The position numbers were made by a program, and so were the translations under genes. The notes under the pieces are model-generated. The model had not been told where the DNA came from, searched no databases, and worked only from the letters and a program-made list of their open reading frames with translations. A stretch of DNA of 64,000 nucleotides from Anthracocystis setariae (taxonomy: Eukaryota; Basidiomycota; Ustilaginomycetes; Ustilaginales; Ustilaginaceae): contig CAKMXJ010000003.1 in the NCBI GenBank assembly GCA_928724745.1, forward strand, positions 496,001 to 560,000, read 5' to 3'. Below, piece after piece: positions 62,527-64,000 of the stretch. How positions within the stretch are numbered: position 1 is the stretch's first letter; every line of letters starts with the position of its first letter.

Positions 62527-64000
62527 ATGACGGCAGCAGAAGAGGCCGCGCGGTCCTCCGATCCGTCCACCTCCTCAAAGCGTCTATCGTATGTCCCGTA
62601 TCAGCGCAAATCTCACCAGAGGAACGGTTCTGCCGCCTCTCAGCTCGCAGCCACTCCCCCCGGCGTTGACTCGTGGGCTCAACGATCTCCAGCCGCTTCC
62701 GCCTCTTCGACCAACCGATCAACACCCGAGCCCGTTTCGAGAAGCGCGACAGCCACGGGCAAGTTGCAGGAATCCAGCACTTCCTCAGCAATGTCGAGGT
62801 CCACAGGCGCGAGCACACCTCCTCGTGTAGCAACCACATCAACGCCAAACCGTCCACAAGCCACTCATTCCCGAGCATCGTCATCGTTCAGTCGGCCTGC
62901 CGTTGCCTCACCTCTGGCACATGGAGCGGGTCTCGTGAGGCCTCATAGAGGTCTGGATGCGCCGCCGCCACCTCTGCGAGTCGCTTCCAAAATCGCTTCT
63001 AGCGGCTCCCAGCTTGCAAGTTCCAGCTCCAGCACTACATTAGCAGCTTCTTCACCCATCCGCACCCAGGCCCCTGCGAGCTCAGCTGACCAGACTTTGC
63101 CATCGTCCTCGACACCGCAACACCGATCGAGCGCCAGCACCAGCTCGACATCTACCGTGCGAGCTGCAGATCGTCCGCGCTCACCTCAGAAGCTGCCCGA
63201 ATCTCCACGAACGTCGAGCAGAGCCCAGGATCGCGCCTCGAGCGTCCATGCCGGGCAGAGCGCTAGCCGTTCCCTACATGTACGTACAAGCAGCATCAAT
63301 GGCACTGCAGCAGCCAACGTGTCGAGTGCAGCATCGAGCGTGCCCACATCCAGTAGAGGCTCTTCGGCAGTGGCCAGCCCTCTTGGAAGTCGATCCTCTA
63401 CCCCGATCGTTGGCGCTTCAGGCACTTCGATACCGGCGCACGTCAACTCGTACGCTGCATTGCTTGCGGCTCAATCGAAGCTCGGCCCGATTCCAGTGCC
63501 TCAAGGTGTTGCGTTGGCGCAAGCTGCCGGTGCAAGCTCGAGCGAACCGACGTTGATGCACGCGGATGGAAGGAGGACTGCCTATCGATCTGGGTTCCAG
63601 CCTAAGGGCGTCTTGCGCGTGCGGACCGGCGAGTACGCTGAACTGCGGCGCAAGGGACGGAGCGAAGGCGAGATGGAGGAGCAACGCATGGATCGTAGGC
63701 TCGCTAAACTCATCGCCATTCACTTTGCGCCCATCAACGATGCGGAGAAATCCACGCTCAGTCCAGCCAAGAAGTCGTTGATCGATCTGGACCTGGACGA
63801 GCTCAAGCGGGATCCAAGCAGTCTCATCCGAAAAGGCGGCAGCGAGCTGTGGACTTCGTTCCGTGCGCGGGGGCGAGGCGAAGACCCAGCGATCCGTCAA
63901 GCGGAGCAGAGCATTGTCAATTGGCAGGACGACTCGGAAGCGAAAGCATGTCCGATCTGCGAGACTGGCTTCAGCTTTACAGTGCGCAAGCACCATTGTC
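62527..64000 (+). CDS. Vac1/rabenosyn-like FYVE-finger protein (5' part; cut by window end)
   Basis: The frame opens at ATG 62527 and stays open to the window end (491 full codons), so the gene is partial. The first 350 residues are Ser/Thr/Ala/Pro-rich and probably disordered. A basic helical stretch follows (YAELRRKGRSEGEMEEQRMDR). Near the end is WQDDSEAKACPICETGFSFT followed by VRKHHC, the start of a FYVE zinc finger with the first four Cys/His positions and the basic (R)KHHC signature that binds PI3P. The architecture and the pre-FYVE helical region fit Vac1/Pep7 (rabenosyn-5), which links Rab5/Vps21 and Vps45 on endosomes. The rest of the finger and the downstream helices lie outside the window. 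Confidence 0.75.
   Translation, partial: MTAAEEAARSSDPSTSSKRLSYVPYQRKSHQRNGSAASQLAATPPGVDSWAQRSPAASASSTNRSTPEPVSRSATATGKLQESSTSSAMSRSTGASTPPRVATTSTPNRPQATHSRASSSFSRPAVASPLAHGAGLVRPHRGLDAPPPPLRVASKIASSGSQLASSSSSTTLAASSPIRTQAPASSADQTLPSSSTPQHRSSASTSSTSTVRAADRPRSPQKLPESPRTSSRAQDRASSVHAGQSASRSLHVRTSSINGTAAANVSSAASSVPTSSRGSSAVASPLGSRSSTPIVGASGTSIPAHVNSYAALLAAQSKLGPIPVPQGVALAQAAGASSSEPTLMHADGRRTAYRSGFQPKGVLRVRTGEYAELRRKGRSEGEMEEQRMDRRLAKLIAIHFAPINDAEKSTLSPAKKSLIDLDLDELKRDPSSLIRKGGSELWTSFRARGRGEDPAIRQAEQSIVNWQDDSEAKACPICETGFSFTVRKHHC

Overview
The window looks like 64 kb of nuclear chromosome from a smut fungus (Ustilaginomycotina; Ustilago/Sporisorium/Pseudozyma-like). The grounds are typical fungal gene content (Nte1, Alg5, Ssd1, an Mcm1-type MADS factor, Kre33, alpha-tubulin, eIF3l), almost every gene as one uninterrupted exon, proteins padded with long Ser/Pro/Gln/His tracts, GC-rich coding DNA, and short intergenic stretches full of 5- to 7-bp microsatellites. 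The species call is inference; no ribosomal or mitochondrial marker is present.

Layout, left to right: bleomycin hydrolase (+) converges on ALG5 (-). A 5'-truncated LINE with a poly-A tail and a 14-bp target duplication sits between ALG5 and NTE1 (-). Next come a giant inositol-polyphosphate 5-phosphatase (+) converging on eIF3l (-), an unknown Gln-rich protein (-), a mitochondrial ADCK1/Mcp2-type ABC1 kinase (+) converging on an MCM1-type MADS factor (-), a protein-kinase-like gene (+) converging on an EF-hand mitochondrial carrier (-), and alpha-tubulin (+) converging on KRE33/NAT10 (-). The right third, all on the + strand, carries a PARP-type zinc finger/AT-hook protein, SSD1, a small putative secreted protein, a SABATH-like methyltransferase and the 5' part of a Vac1/rabenosyn-like FYVE protein cut off by the window end.

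Besides the LINE there are two small terminal-inverted-repeat elements without coding capacity: a 283-bp element with a 9-bp target duplication (Mutator-like) and a 650-bp element flanked by TA (Tc1/mariner-like). All three insertions lie between genes.

The genes are mostly unrelated housekeeping functions rather than one pathway, and I see no biosynthetic or defence cluster. The most interesting points are an Ssd1 whose RNase II active-site signature appears intact, a PARP-finger protein with ten AT-hooks and no PARP catalytic domain, a SABATH-like methyltransferase, a probably N-myristoylated bleomycin hydrolase, an AT-hook in the Mcm1-like protein, and C-rich tracts at or just after the stop codons of six genes.
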